A DNA stretch of 64,000 bases from Sphingosinicella sp. BN140058 (GCF_004135585.1 NZ_CP035501.1:5031501-5095500); one strand, 5' to 3'; shown: positions 26,462 through 34,163, numbered from the stretch's first letter. The notes: a model not told the origin generated them from the letters alone. Numbers and translations are program-made.

Positions 26462-26740
26462 CTAGACGAGCCTGCCGGCTTCGATGGTCAGTTCTGAGAT
26501 TTCGACCCGCGCATACAGGCCGGCATAAGGGCTGGCGGCGACGAACGCCTCCGCCGACGCCCAGTCCGGCGCTTCCACCAGCAGCAGAACGCCGCGGCGT
26601 TCGCCATGCTTGTCGCGCAGCACCCCGGCCAGCCGGACGCCGAGCGCCAGCTGCGCGAGATGGCCGCCGAACGCCTCGTGGAGTCGATCTCGCTCCGGCT
26701 CGATACCGGGCTTGAAAAGGGCTTCGGCGGCGAAGAGCAT
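26462..26740 (-). CDS. YciI-like protein
   Basis: 92 residues, the normal length of the YciI/YCII dimeric alpha-beta barrel family. Recognisable segments are MLFAAEALFKPG, HLAQLALGVRLAGVLRD, and VLLLVEAPDWASAEAFVAAS followed by PYAGLYARVEI. Residue roles in the family are poorly known. AAGGGAAG precedes the ATG. It lies upstream of the FMN reductase on the same strand, and its own start faces a near copy of the operator found before that reductase, so the two may share a regulator. Confidence 0.85.
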   Translation of the reverse strand: MLFAAEALFKPGIEPERDRLHEAFGGHLAQLALGVRLAGVLRDKHGERRGVLLLVEAPDWASAEAFVAASPYAGLYARVEISELTIEAGRLV

Positions 26741-26812
26741 TTGGTCTTCCCTTGGTTGACCCTGTCGTCTGCTCCACCATGGCCGCTTTCCCACTGGCCG
26801 CCATCCTCTTTT

Positions 26813-26827
26813 GGTGTCGGCGATACC
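26813..26827. promoter_or_regulatory. Second copy of the GGTGTC-N3-GAYACC palindrome
   Basis: GGTGTCGGCGATACC lies between the divergent YciI-like gene (start 73 bp away) and the LolA-like gene (start 79 bp away). On the minus strand it reads GGTATCGCCGACACC and differs from the core at 26420-26434 at one of 15 positions. Confidence 0.45.
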
Positions 26828-26905
26828 TTGGTCTGGTGGTCCCGGCGGCTGCGCGCGGCGAAATGCGGTTCTCTGTTCACCGATCCAGATGCGGAGCCAT
26901 GCGCT

Positions 26906-27625
26906 ATGACCGATCTTCTCGACGACGTGATCGCCGCCCATGGCGGCATGGAGGCGTGGCGCCGCGTCCGAACGGTCGACGCCGACATCGTCAGCGGCGG
27001 CGGATTCTTCGCGTTGAAGGGCATCGACCAGGATGCCGACACGCGACGGATCTCGATCTCGCTGCACGAGCAGCGCGCCAGCCTCCATCCGTACGGCGCG
27101 CCCGATCAGTTGAGCGTGTTCACGCCGGATCGGGTCGCAGTCGAGACGCTGGACGGGAGGGTGCTTGGCGAGCGCTTTGCACCGCGCGACTCGTTCGCGG
27201 GCCACCAGATGTCGACGCTGTGGGATCCGCTCCACCGCGCTTACTTCAACGGCGAGGCGCTCTGGACCTACTTCACGACGCCGTTCCTGCTGACCATGCC
27301 GGGCGTCGCGGTCGAGGAGGCGGACGCTTGGCAGGAAGGTGAAGAGAGCTGGCGGGTATTGCGAGCCCGATTCCCGGGTGCGATCGAAACCCACAGCCAG
27401 ACCCAGGATTTCTATTTCGGTCCTGATCTCATGCTTCGACGCCATGATTACCAGGTCAACGTCGCCGGCGGCTTCCCGGCGGCGCAGCTGGTCTCGGACT
27501 ATGTCGCCGTCGAGGGGCTGCGCCTGCCGACGCGACGGCGCGCTTACGTCCGCGGTCCGGACCGTCAGCCCGTACGCGAGATGCTGATGGTCTGGATCGA
27601 CATTGCCAACGTGCGATTCGAATGA
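26906..27625 (+). CDS. Uncharacterised protein, possibly LolA-like fold
   Basis: 239 residues with no signal peptide. It begins TDLLDDVIAAHGGMEAWRRV, then carries strands such as VDADIVSGGGFFALKG and ISLHEQRASLHPYG. Proteins that open with an AHGG-x2-W helix followed by many beta strands are often likened to the LolA / outer-membrane lipoprotein sorting fold; this is a memory-based and weak assignment. GGAG lies shortly before the ATG. It is divergent from the YciI-like gene with the shared palindrome in between. Confidence 0.8.
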   Translation: MTDLLDDVIAAHGGMEAWRRVRTVDADIVSGGGFFALKGIDQDADTRRISISLHEQRASLHPYGAPDQLSVFTPDRVAVETLDGRVLGERFAPRDSFAGHQMSTLWDPLHRAYFNGEALWTYFTTPFLLTMPGVAVEEADAWQEGEESWRVLRARFPGAIETHSQTQDFYFGPDLMLRRHDYQVNVAGGFPAAQLVSDYVAVEGLRLPTRRRAYVRGPDRQPVREMLMVWIDIANVRFE

Positions 27626-27640
27626 CCGCCCGCAGCGCCG

Positions 27641-28348
27641 TCACGCGCGCGGCACGAGTGTGAAGCTGATCGGTGCCCGCAGCGCGCCGCCTGCGCTTCG
27701 CACCGATGATGCATTGATGAACAGGGTGCCGTCGCGGGCCGTCTGTCCGGCGCCGGCGTGAACGTGGCCGAAACAGTGGATGCGCGGCGCTGTTCGGCGG
27801 ACCGCCTCAGCGAGTTCGGGGCAGCCGAAGGAGGTTCCACGCGTCGATCTGTCGAGCACGTTTCTGGGCGGCGTATGCGTCACCAGAATGTCGATTTCGT
27901 TCGGGATTCGCGCCCAGGCCTCCGCCAGCGCGGAACGCGTCTTCGGAAAGGCGTGGGTGGGGAGGCCGGGCACCCACGGCGCCCCATAGATCCGCAGGCC
28001 TCGGTAGTGGAGCATCTCATCCTCGAGATAGTGCGCATTCCGGAACGGCTGCGGGTTCGAGGCTCTCGCCTGCTCGAGAATTTGGTCGTGATTTCCTCCG
28101 GTGCACAGGATCCGCTCGAATGGCTGCTTGCCAAACCAGTCATCCATTCTGGCGAGGTCCCCCCCTTCCCGGCGGGACAGATCGAACATGTCGCCGCAAT
28201 GGATCAGCAGATCCCCAGCCGGAAGGCGCAAGGCGTCGTGCAGGCAATGCGTATCGCTGATCACGGTCACACGCACCTCTCCGGTGCGTCGGCGGTGCCG
28301 GTGGGGGAGGGCGGGTGCGAAGCGAAGAAGCCGGTCGAGCAGTCGCAT
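27641..28348 (-). CDS. Calcineurin-like metallophosphoesterase (MPPED-like)
   Basis: 235 residues. All metal-binding motifs of the calcineurin-like fold are present: ISDTHCLH, LLIHCGDMFD, CTGGNHDQIL, LVTHTPP and CFGHVHAGAG. The arrangement resembles the MPPED subfamily of metallophosphoesterases, which act on cyclic nucleotides or other phosphodiesters in vitro. The ATG giving MRLLDRLL has GGGA upstream; an ATG seven codons earlier (MLQRDDAM) is also possible. It converges with the LolA-like gene, 15 bp apart. Confidence 0.88.
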   Translation of the reverse strand: MRLLDRLLRFAPALPHRHRRRTGEVRVTVISDTHCLHDALRLPAGDLLIHCGDMFDLSRREGGDLARMDDWFGKQPFERILCTGGNHDQILEQARASNPQPFRNAHYLEDEMLHYRGLRIYGAPWVPGLPTHAFPKTRSALAEAWARIPNEIDILVTHTPPRNVLDRSTRGTSFGCPELAEAVRRTAPRIHCFGHVHAGAGQTARDGTLFINASSVRSAGGALRAPISFTLVPRA

Positions 28349-28527
28349 GGCATCGTCCCGTTGCAGCATCGTCCCCGTGAAGCTGTGCAGCGGCAGCTCC
28401 GGTTCAAGCGCGGCGCAGCGCCGCATCTCGTGGCTATACCGCCGATCGTGCGGGCGCAAATCGTGGCGCCAAGGCTCCGAAAGCGGCGGCCTATGGTGCG
28501 GTCTCAAATCCCCTCTTAAGAAGAGAC

Positions 28528-29379
28528 ATGATCTGCAGGAATTCAGCCCGGACCCTCGTCCGCATCGCAGCCGCGGCGATCGCCCTGGCATCCGGTCCTT
28601 CCTCCGCGCGGGAGCGGCTCGGCTACACGCTCGCATGGTCCGACGAGTTCGACGGGGCGGGCGTCCCGGATCCGGCCAAATGGAGCTATGATACACACGC
28701 CAACAAGGCGGGTTGGTACAATCACGAACTGCAATATTATGCGGCGGACCGTCCTGAAAATGCCAGGATCGAAGGCGGCAGGCTGATCATCACCGCCCGC
28801 AAGGAGAGCCTGGCGGATCGCCCGGACCAAGGCGGCCAGCGTTACACCTCCGCCCGTCTCATCACCAAGGGCAAGGCCGAGTGGACCTACGGCGTCTTCG
28901 AAATCCGCGCCAAATTGCCCTGCGGCAAGGGATCGTGGCCGGCCATCTGGATGCTCGGGGCTGCTGCGGGATGGCCGGACGGGGGCGAGATCGACATCAT
29001 GGAGCATGTCGGCAAGGCTCCGGGTGAAGTCTCCGGCACCATTCACAATCGGTCGACGGCGGGAACCTTCGGCAAGAGCGGCCAGATGCGCATACCCGAC
29101 GCTTGCGACGCCTTCCACGATTACCAGATCGACTGGACGCCGGAGGCGATCACCTTCGCCGTCGACGGCAAGACCTATCACCGATACGTCAACGCGAAGA
29201 CCGGTACGGCGCAATGGCCGTTCGACAAACCCCAATATCTCCTGCTCAATCTTGCCATCGGCGGCGAGATGGGCGGCGATGTCGACGACGGCATCTTTCC
29301 GATCCGATTCGAGATCGACCATGTTCGGGTCTACCAGCGGACGGCCGGGACCGGCGGCGCGGCAACGAGCCGGCGTTGA
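28528..29379 (+). CDS. Secreted glycoside hydrolase family 16
   Basis: 283 residues. A signal peptide (about 1-28, VRIAAAAIALASGPSSA) precedes a GH16 beta-jelly roll. The catalytic motif GGEIDIMEHVG has the nucleophile Glu154, Asp156 and acid/base Glu159. Other family landmarks are LAWSDEFDG, YTSARLIT, YGVFEIRAKLP and the terminal FEIDHVRVYQ. It probably cuts beta-1,3- or mixed beta-glucans (laminarinase/lichenase type); porphyran or agar specificity cannot be excluded. GAAGAGA precedes the ATG. No sugar transporter lies beside it. Confidence 0.93.
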   Translation: MICRNSARTLVRIAAAAIALASGPSSARERLGYTLAWSDEFDGAGVPDPAKWSYDTHANKAGWYNHELQYYAADRPENARIEGGRLIITARKESLADRPDQGGQRYTSARLITKGKAEWTYGVFEIRAKLPCGKGSWPAIWMLGAAAGWPDGGEIDIMEHVGKAPGEVSGTIHNRSTAGTFGKSGQMRIPDACDAFHDYQIDWTPEAITFAVDGKTYHRYVNAKTGTAQWPFDKPQYLLLNLAIGGEMGGDVDDGIFPIRFEIDHVRVYQRTAGTGGAATSRR

Positions 29380-29480
29380 TCCCCGCCACGCCAATCGGGT
29401 CCTCGGGCGGGAATGCGAGGGCTTGCCGCCGCACCCCAGCGTAGCGGTGCGACGAAGCGCGCGTCGGGCGATCGCACCCG

Positions 29481-29509
29481 TTGACAGACGCCGCCGACCC
29501 CGGTTTACA
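29481..29509 (+). promoter_or_regulatory. Promoter of the chrA transcription unit
   Basis: A consensus -35 TTGACA, a 17-bp spacer and TTTACA as -10. It ends five bases before the conserved leader, so transcription should begin at or next to the first base of that leader. The chrB leader is preceded by a matching TTGACA box. Confidence 0.6.
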
Positions 29510-29514
29510 GAGGC

Positions 29515-29585
29515 GATGGGGGCTGCGATCACCCCATGAGGCGACAGGCTGAAGCATCGCGTCCTGATTTTGAAGAGGACGCCTC
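29515..29585 (+). promoter_or_regulatory. Structured leader of chrA, homologous to the chrB leader
   Basis: A 71-base leader. Hairpin 1 pairs ATGGGG (29516-29521) with CCCCAT (29532-29537). Then follow GAGGCGACAG and GAAG. Hairpin 2 pairs GCGTCCT (29559-29565) with AGGACGC (29576-29582). The second strand of hairpin 2 contains the Shine-Dalgarno, three bases before the ATG of the 44-codon gene. The same blocks in the same order precede chrB (34026-34099). This suggests a cis-acting RNA that controls translation; the ligand, if any, is unknown. Confidence 0.7.
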
Positions 29586-29720
29586 ATGCCTGCAATCGAT
29601 GCCATTCCTCCGAACGAGCCTGAGCCTGTGACCGGGTGCCCCCGATGTCGGGGCATCGTCGCTCTGTGGTCGGACGATGACACCTGGGTCTCCCAGCCGC
29701 CGCAAGGGGCGCGGCCGTGA
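29586..29720 (+). CDS. 44-residue CPRC-containing small protein coupled to chrA
   Basis: A short gene with GAGGAC five bases before its ATG. The product starts MPAIDAIPPNE, contains GCPRCRGIVALW, and has no membrane segment. The CxxC pair could bind a metal or change redox state. Its stop shares GTGA with the start of chrA, so ribosomes must finish it to reach chrA. The first ten residues resemble the start of the ChrB-like protein (MPALNSIAPE), so it may be a remnant of a duplicated chrB 5' end that now serves as a leader peptide. Function unknown. Confidence 0.65.
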   Translation: MPAIDAIPPNEPEPVTGCPRCRGIVALWSDDDTWVSQPPQGARP

Positions 29721-30973
29721 TCGATGAAACCAATAGCGATGCTGCAGTGGTGCCGGACGTGATCACGTCTGCGCCGGCCGATGCGGCTGAGGCGCGGCCG
29801 CCAGAGCTGAGCTACGCCGCGTTGTTCCTGCGCTTCCTTCGCTTCGGGATGCTCGCCTTCGGCGGGCCGGTCGCACAGATCGCCATGATCCGGCGCGAGC
29901 TCGTCGACGACGAAAAGTGGATCGGCAGTGCTAACTTCAACAAGCGGCTTGCCGTGATGCAGGTGTTGCCGGGACCGGAAGCGCACGAGCTTTGCGTCCA
30001 TCTCGGGATCCGCGCGAAAGGGCGTCTCGGAGGGGTGCTGGCGGGGCTCGGCTTCATGCTGCCCGGCTTCGTGCTGATGCTTCTGCTCGCATGGATCTAC
30101 ACGCGCCTTCCGATCAACGGGACATTGTTCGGCGCGATCTTCCTCGGCGTCCAGGCGGCCGTGCTGGCCGTCATCGTGCGCGCCGTGCACCGCATCGGCG
30201 AGCACATTCTCCTCGACGCCTGGCTCTGGATCGCGGCGCTCGCTGCAGCCGCGGCATCCTTCCTGGGTGTGAGTTTCTGGATCGTGTTGCCCACGGCGGG
30301 GGCGGCCTATGCCCTTGGATCGACCGGGCGCTATGCCCTGACGTCACTCGTCCTGCTCGTCGGCGCGGTCGCGGCCGCATGGACGATCTTCCCGGACGAG
30401 ACCATCCCGGCGGCGCGAGCGGCGATGCGCGAGGCGGCCCCCACGACGATGTCTCTGTTCCTGGCGGGGCTGAAGGGCGGGCTGCTGACGTTCGGCGGCG
30501 CCTATACCGCGATTCCGTTCGTCCGCAACGACACCGTCGGGCGCGGCTGGATGACCGACGCCCAGTTCCTGGACGGGCTCGCACTCTCCGGTGTCCTGCC
30601 GGCGCCGCTGGTCATCTTTTCGACCTTCGTCGGCTGGATCTGCGGCGGCCCTGCGGGGGCGCTGGCGATCACCGCCGGCATGTTCCTGCCGGCATTCGCT
30701 TTCTCGCTCGTCTTCTACGAGCATCTCGAGGCGGTGGCCGAGCACAAGCGTCTGCAGCTGTTCCTTTCAGGCGTGGCGGCCGGCGTAGTAGGCGTGATCA
30801 CGATCACCGTCCTGGACCTTGGCCAAAAGACCGCGGTGCGGACGCCCAATCTGTTGCTCAGTGCAATGATCTTCGCGGTCGCGCTGACGGTGATGTATCG
30901 CTGGAAGAGCAAGCTGGCGACACCGGTCGTCCTTGCCGCTGGAGCTCTGGCCGGTGGACTTGCTCTCGCATAG
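29717..30973 (+). CDS. chrA: ChrA chromate/oxyanion transporter
   Basis: 418 residues with about ten membrane segments, the length of a two-domain ChrA. Both CHR repeats are visible: LRFGMLAFGGPVAQIAMI with EKWI, and LKGGLLTFGGAYTAIPFV with the following RGWMTDAQFLDGLALSG. LPGPEAHELCVHLG and LPAPLVIFSTFVG are the paired P-rich loops. ChrA exports chromate, driven by the membrane potential; some homologues handle other anions. The GTG start overlaps the stop of the 44-residue gene (GTGA). Expression is probably set by the structured leader upstream. Confidence 0.93.
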   Translation: MIDETNSDAAVVPDVITSAPADAAEARPPELSYAALFLRFLRFGMLAFGGPVAQIAMIRRELVDDEKWIGSANFNKRLAVMQVLPGPEAHELCVHLGIRAKGRLGGVLAGLGFMLPGFVLMLLLAWIYTRLPINGTLFGAIFLGVQAAVLAVIVRAVHRIGEHILLDAWLWIAALAAAAASFLGVSFWIVLPTAGAAYALGSTGRYALTSLVLLVGAVAAAWTIFPDETIPAARAAMREAAPTTMSLFLAGLKGGLLTFGGAYTAIPFVRNDTVGRGWMTDAQFLDGLALSGVLPAPLVIFSTFVGWICGGPAGALAITAGMFLPAFAFSLVFYEHLEAVAEHKRLQLFLSGVAAGVVGVITITVLDLGQKTAVRTPNLLLSAMIFAVALTVMYRWKSKLATPVVLAAGALAGGLALA

Positions 30974-31065
30974 CAGCGGACATTGGCCTCGAGGTGAGGA
31001 CCTCGAGCGGCGCATCGGTTATTCGTCCGGGACGCCCTCGTCGAGCCACAGGTGCGACGCTTGAG

Positions 31066-32133
31066 CTACGCGTCCGGTGCCTTGGCATCGCCGGACACAG
31101 CGCCGGCTGGTGGCATGGCGGGCGGATCCGGGCGGCATTCGCCGAACGTCTTGTTCATTCCGGCGAGGTAGGACGGTAGTGGGTCGAGCTCGAACTCGGC
31201 GCGCAAGCGATCGACCGCTTTTTCGTCCTCCACCGGTTGCGGCAAGCGCTTGCCGGCGCGGCACATGGCCTGCGTCGCGAAGCGCTGCTTTCCCGTGATC
31301 TTGAGCATCACCCGATCGTAGAGGTAGGCATAGTTGCGCTTGCCGACCTCGCCGGTCGCAACCAAGGGCTCCATCAGCCGCAGCGCCTGAAGCTGGAACG
31401 CCGGATCGGCATCCGCATGCTGGACGAGCAGCCAGGCTTGTTGCGAAGCAGGCTCGCCCACTTCGGAAATTCTCGGCCAACCCTGTTCGGAGACGATGGC
31501 TTTCAGCCACTCCGTATTGTCGTGGTCACGCTTGCTCAAGGCGATCCCGATCCGTGCGACGACGATGGCCCGAGCATCGGGCGTCAACGCCGGGGCGTCC
31601 TTCATGACCCCATCGCCCCAGCCGGTCGCCGTGCGCAGCATCTGCTCGCCGAGCGGCCGCGCGAGCAGCGCGTCGGCGAGATCGGGGCGTCGTGGCCGCC
31701 CGATCCGCTCGGCCTCGGCAACCGCCATCAGATACGTGTCGGCCACCGGCTTCGCGGCGGCGAGGGCCTGCTGGAATTCGGCGAACGTGTTCGCCGCGAG
31801 CGGCTGGGGCAGGTGGGCGACGGCCGCGCAAAGCGGATCGCTGATCGCGTTCCGCTCGATCCTGGCACCGGCCACATTCAGTTCGGCGAGCTTCGCGCGC
31901 CGATCCGCTTCATCCTGTTCGTGGCAGGCCGTGAGCCAATTTCCGATCTCTCTCCATGCAGCCTTGTCGGCGGGCGTTGAGTCCGCGAAACGGCCGCGCA
32001 TCCATCCGTAATCGCCGGGTTCGAAATCGCCTCCGCGAACATAGGGCGCGAGCGAGGTGGGCGGCGGCGGAGCCGCCGTCGCTGCCGCCGACAGACTCGC
32101 CAGCGCCACGGTTATGATCAAGAGCCTGCCCAT
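31066..32133 (-). CDS. Exported DUF6624-like protein
   Basis: 355 residues. A signal peptide (LLIITVALASLSAAATAA) is followed by a mature part whose C-terminal half matches the DUF6624 pattern: NTEWLKAIVSEQGWP, SQQAWLLVQHADADPAFQ and RNYAYLYDRVMLKITGKQRF. The family has no known activity. A Cys pair (about positions in LTACHEQD and DPLCAAVAH) could form a disulfide. It lies between chrA and the tRNA-Lys pair, on the opposite strand to chrA, with no other gene in its transcription unit. Confidence 0.85.
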   Translation of the reverse strand: MGRLLIITVALASLSAAATAAPPPPTSLAPYVRGGDFEPGDYGWMRGRFADSTPADKAAWREIGNWLTACHEQDEADRRAKLAELNVAGARIERNAISDPLCAAVAHLPQPLAANTFAEFQQALAAAKPVADTYLMAVAEAERIGRPRRPDLADALLARPLGEQMLRTATGWGDGVMKDAPALTPDARAIVVARIGIALSKRDHDNTEWLKAIVSEQGWPRISEVGEPASQQAWLLVQHADADPAFQLQALRLMEPLVATGEVGKRNYAYLYDRVMLKITGKQRFATQAMCRAGKRLPQPVEDEKAVDRLRAEFELDPLPSYLAGMNKTFGECRPDPPAMPPAGAVSGDAKAPDA

Positions 32134-32342
32134 CTCGTTAAACTCGCAAGATTGGCGTCAACGCGCAATGCGTCTGCGTGGACGATGCCGAGCTGGCGCG
32201 ACCGCGTCGAGGAGAGAAGCACCTGCCTCCCTTGTGGAAGACAGATGTTCGTGTTACGTTCCTTCGTTGGGCTGGGCGGAGATGAGACCGTGCCTAGCGG
32301 GTTCTGAGCACGTCTTTGAAAATGTAAACGGGAACGGCCAAG

Positions 32343-32375
32343 CCGGGACAGTCGCTGTGCGCGCGGCTGTCCCGG
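32343..32375. other. Stable 13-bp hairpin in a non-coding stretch
   Basis: CCGGGACAG pairs with CTGTCCCGG, continued by a G-T pair and CGC/GCG around a seven-base loop. No T-run follows on the plus strand. It may belong to an untranslated RNA or mark a transcript end. Confidence 0.4.
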
Positions 32376-32495
32376 ATGGCCCTGCTGTGGAGACAGTTGT
32401 TCGGCGGTGAGCCGTCTTGCGACGCCGGTCTCTCGCACGCGCTGTGCGGCAGCGTGCTTCGCGGGCGCGACTGCGTCGCTTCACGGGCAATCGTG

Positions 32496-32527
32496 AAAAA
32501 CGACCGTAATTTCGGTCAATACGGTCG
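32496..32527 (-). terminator. Rho-independent terminator of the tRNA-Lys pair
   Basis: On the minus strand CGACCGT and ACGGTCG form a 7-bp stem around a 13-base loop, directly followed by TTTTT (plus-strand AAAAA at 32496-32500). It lies 70 bp downstream of the second tRNA-Lys to be transcribed. Confidence 0.75.
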
Positions 32528-32596
32528 CGCAAAAGCGGGATTGACGCCGTCACACGCGCGGCTGCCATGCTGATGAGGATTGGCGTGAGAAGAAGG

Positions 32597-32672
<76 letters not shown>

Positions 32673-32721
32673 GATGCCTTCGGGCCGGGCCGGAGCCTTC
32701 GCCTGGGGTCTTCGAAGAAGG

Positions 32722-32797
<76 letters not shown>

Positions 32798-32818
32798 AAT
32801 GCCTTGCGGCTGGAGGGC

Positions 32819-32847
32819 CCTCTACGGTCGCTCCGGAACGATTGCAA
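32819..32847 (-). promoter_or_regulatory. Candidate promoter of the tRNA-Lys pair
   Basis: On the minus strand TTGCAA, a 17-bp spacer and TAGAGG, followed by a GC-rich discriminator (GGGCCC) as often found before stable RNA genes. The predicted start is about 15 bp before the first tRNA. Confidence 0.4.
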
Positions 32848-32893
32848 CCACGCATTTGCCCTTATCCACATTCTCGGAATGAAAGGGTGGCGT

Positions 32894-33130
32894 TCAAGGA
32901 CCGTACTTCGTCCAGCGTCCGATTGGAGCGTCCTTGCCGTGCAGAACCGCATCGAGCTCCAGGCGGAGTGCTGGGGCGAGCGTGCGCAGGTTGATGAGGC
33001 CGTCCTTCCCATCGAACCCGGCCCGTGCCTGGCCGTCGACCGCCTCGTAGCCGAGGCGCGACGATCCCGAGAGCTGAAATCCGTGGCTCGCTTGCGCGCA
33101 GACGGGCCCTGCGATGGCGCCGAGCGCCAT
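32894..33130 (-). pseudogene. Remnant of an outer-membrane porin (alginate-export type)
   Basis: 78 residues. The signal-peptide part (FGMALGAIAGPVCAQA) and the following GFQLSGSSRLGYEAVDG and ARAGFDGKDGLINLRTLA resemble the N-terminus of sphingomonad alginate-export-family porins, which are normally around 400 residues. Here the homologous part stops after about 55 residues. Upstream, ATG CGA TAA TGG CTG puts a stop between a likely original start and the hydrophobic core of the signal. The piece lies between the tRNA-Lys pair and the ChrB-like gene, so it looks like debris from a rearrangement. The family match is from memory. Confidence 0.55.
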
Positions 33131-33200
33131 CCCGAACAGCCATTATCGCATCAGCCGTGCCTGGCAGCAGGCACGTTCCGAACGCGGCCCGAGGCGGCGC

Positions 33201-34025
33201 TCATGCCCGCACCTCGCGGGGCGCATGCGAGGTCCAGTCGTGGGTCTCGCCCCTGGCGTCGCGGCACCAGCGGTAGAGCGCGTCGTAGAGGAGCATGCCG
33301 GCGTCGAGCTGCTCCAGATCGTCCGCATACATGCGCGACAGGCCAAGCGACATCGCGAGCAGGCCGGCCGCCTCCGGTACCAGATCGGGCCGCCCGGTAT
33401 CGGCTCCCCGCACGATCGCCGCGAGATGGTCGATCGCCGCAAAGTCGCCAAGCCCGAACATCTCGATCATAAGGTCGAACGTGCAGCGCTCCCCGCGATG
33501 GCTCCAGAAGACGTCTTCGTGGGCGACGTCGAACGCCGCCGCATTGCGGTCGCGGGCAACGGCGAGAACGTCGGCGGCAGGCACGAACAGAAAGCGTGCG
33601 CGCGGATCGACGAAGCGGCGGATCAGCCACGGGCAGGCGATCCGGTCGACCTTGGGCCGGGCGCGCGTGACCCACAGGGTCCGACCCTGGCTATCCCTCG
33701 CCGGAAGCTTGTCGATGTCGATCCGCGGCAGCCCAGCTGCCTGCCACGCCTCGAAACCGCCGTCGAGCGCCTCCGCCGGGATGCCTTCGGAGCGCAGCCA
33801 GGCGGCGATGCCGTGGGCGGACGTGCGCCCGTCTTCGTCGACGACGACGGCAGACGTGGCGTCGAGCGTCGGGGACCAATGCTCCACCTCCTCAGCGGAG
33901 AAGCGGATCGCGCTCGGGACGCGATGGGTCTTCTCGCCCGGGCGAACGTCGATGATCGCCGGCGCGGCGGGCGTGCCGACCAGGCGGGCGAGCTTTTCGG
34001 GAGCGATGCTGTTCAACGCGGGCAT
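33201..34025 (-). CDS. chrB: ChrB-like chromate resistance protein with rhodanese-like N-domain
   Basis: 274 residues. Residues about 15-125 form a rhodanese-like fold (PAIIDVRPGEKTHRVPSAIR, then LDGGFEAWQAAGLPRID), but the usual active-site Cys region reads VVVDEDGRTSAHG, so sulfur transfer is unlikely. Residues about 135-270 match the ChrB C-terminal domain: VDRIACPWLIRRFVDP, AFDVAHEDVFWSHRG, TFDLMIEMFGL and AGMLLYDALYRWC. ChrB proteins are linked to chromate resistance and regulate or assist ChrA. The start is fixed by AGGACGC three bases before the ATG, in a leader that is homologous to that of chrA. chrA itself lies 2.2 kb beyond the 3' end, convergent. Confidence 0.88.
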   Translation of the reverse strand: MPALNSIAPEKLARLVGTPAAPAIIDVRPGEKTHRVPSAIRFSAEEVEHWSPTLDATSAVVVDEDGRTSAHGIAAWLRSEGIPAEALDGGFEAWQAAGLPRIDIDKLPARDSQGRTLWVTRARPKVDRIACPWLIRRFVDPRARFLFVPAADVLAVARDRNAAAFDVAHEDVFWSHRGERCTFDLMIEMFGLGDFAAIDHLAAIVRGADTGRPDLVPEAAGLLAMSLGLSRMYADDLEQLDAGMLLYDALYRWCRDARGETHDWTSHAPREVRA

Positions 34026-34099
34026 GCAGCGTCCTTGTTCGACAATGGGAGGACGCGAGTCTTCGGCTGTCGCCTCGTGGGGAGACCGCCGTCCCCATC
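34026..34099 (-). promoter_or_regulatory. Structured leader of chrB, homologous to the chrA leader
   Basis: Read on the minus strand: GATGGGG, hairpin 1 pairing TGGGGA with TCCCCA, then GAGGCGACAG (34067-34076), C-GAAG, and hairpin 2 pairing GCGTCCT (34050-34056) with AGGACGC (34029-34035). As in chrA, the Shine-Dalgarno is in the closing strand of hairpin 2, exactly three bases before the ATG. Loop lengths differ (14 versus 10 bases) while the paired blocks are kept. Confidence 0.7.
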
Positions 34100-34104
34100 G
34101 CCGG

Positions 34105-34134
34105 ATATTCACGCGAACGCGCCGGCCTTGTCAA
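34105..34134 (-). promoter_or_regulatory. Promoter of chrB
   Basis: On the minus strand TTGACA (34129-34134), an 18-bp spacer and GAATAT, or 17 bp and TGAATA. It ends about five bases before the conserved leader, the same distance as at chrA. Confidence 0.55.
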
Positions 34135-34163
34135 CGCGGCAGACGGAAGCGCCGAGGCGGAGG

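Larger units (their letters stand above)
32134..32596. other. 463-bp stretch with hairpins but no recognisable gene
   Basis: It holds the upstream region of the DUF6624 gene, a stable hairpin at 32343-32375 and the terminator of the tRNA-Lys genes at 32496-32527. Open frames here have no ribosome site and no recognisable product. A chance-level GTTC-N7-GTTC match sits at 32247-32261. Confidence 0.5.

Noticed and set aside
32247..32261. Third GTTC-N7-GTTC match
   Set aside because: About two such matches are expected by chance in a window of this size on two strands; it is 114 bp before the DUF6624 start in a gap with no SOS-type gene.
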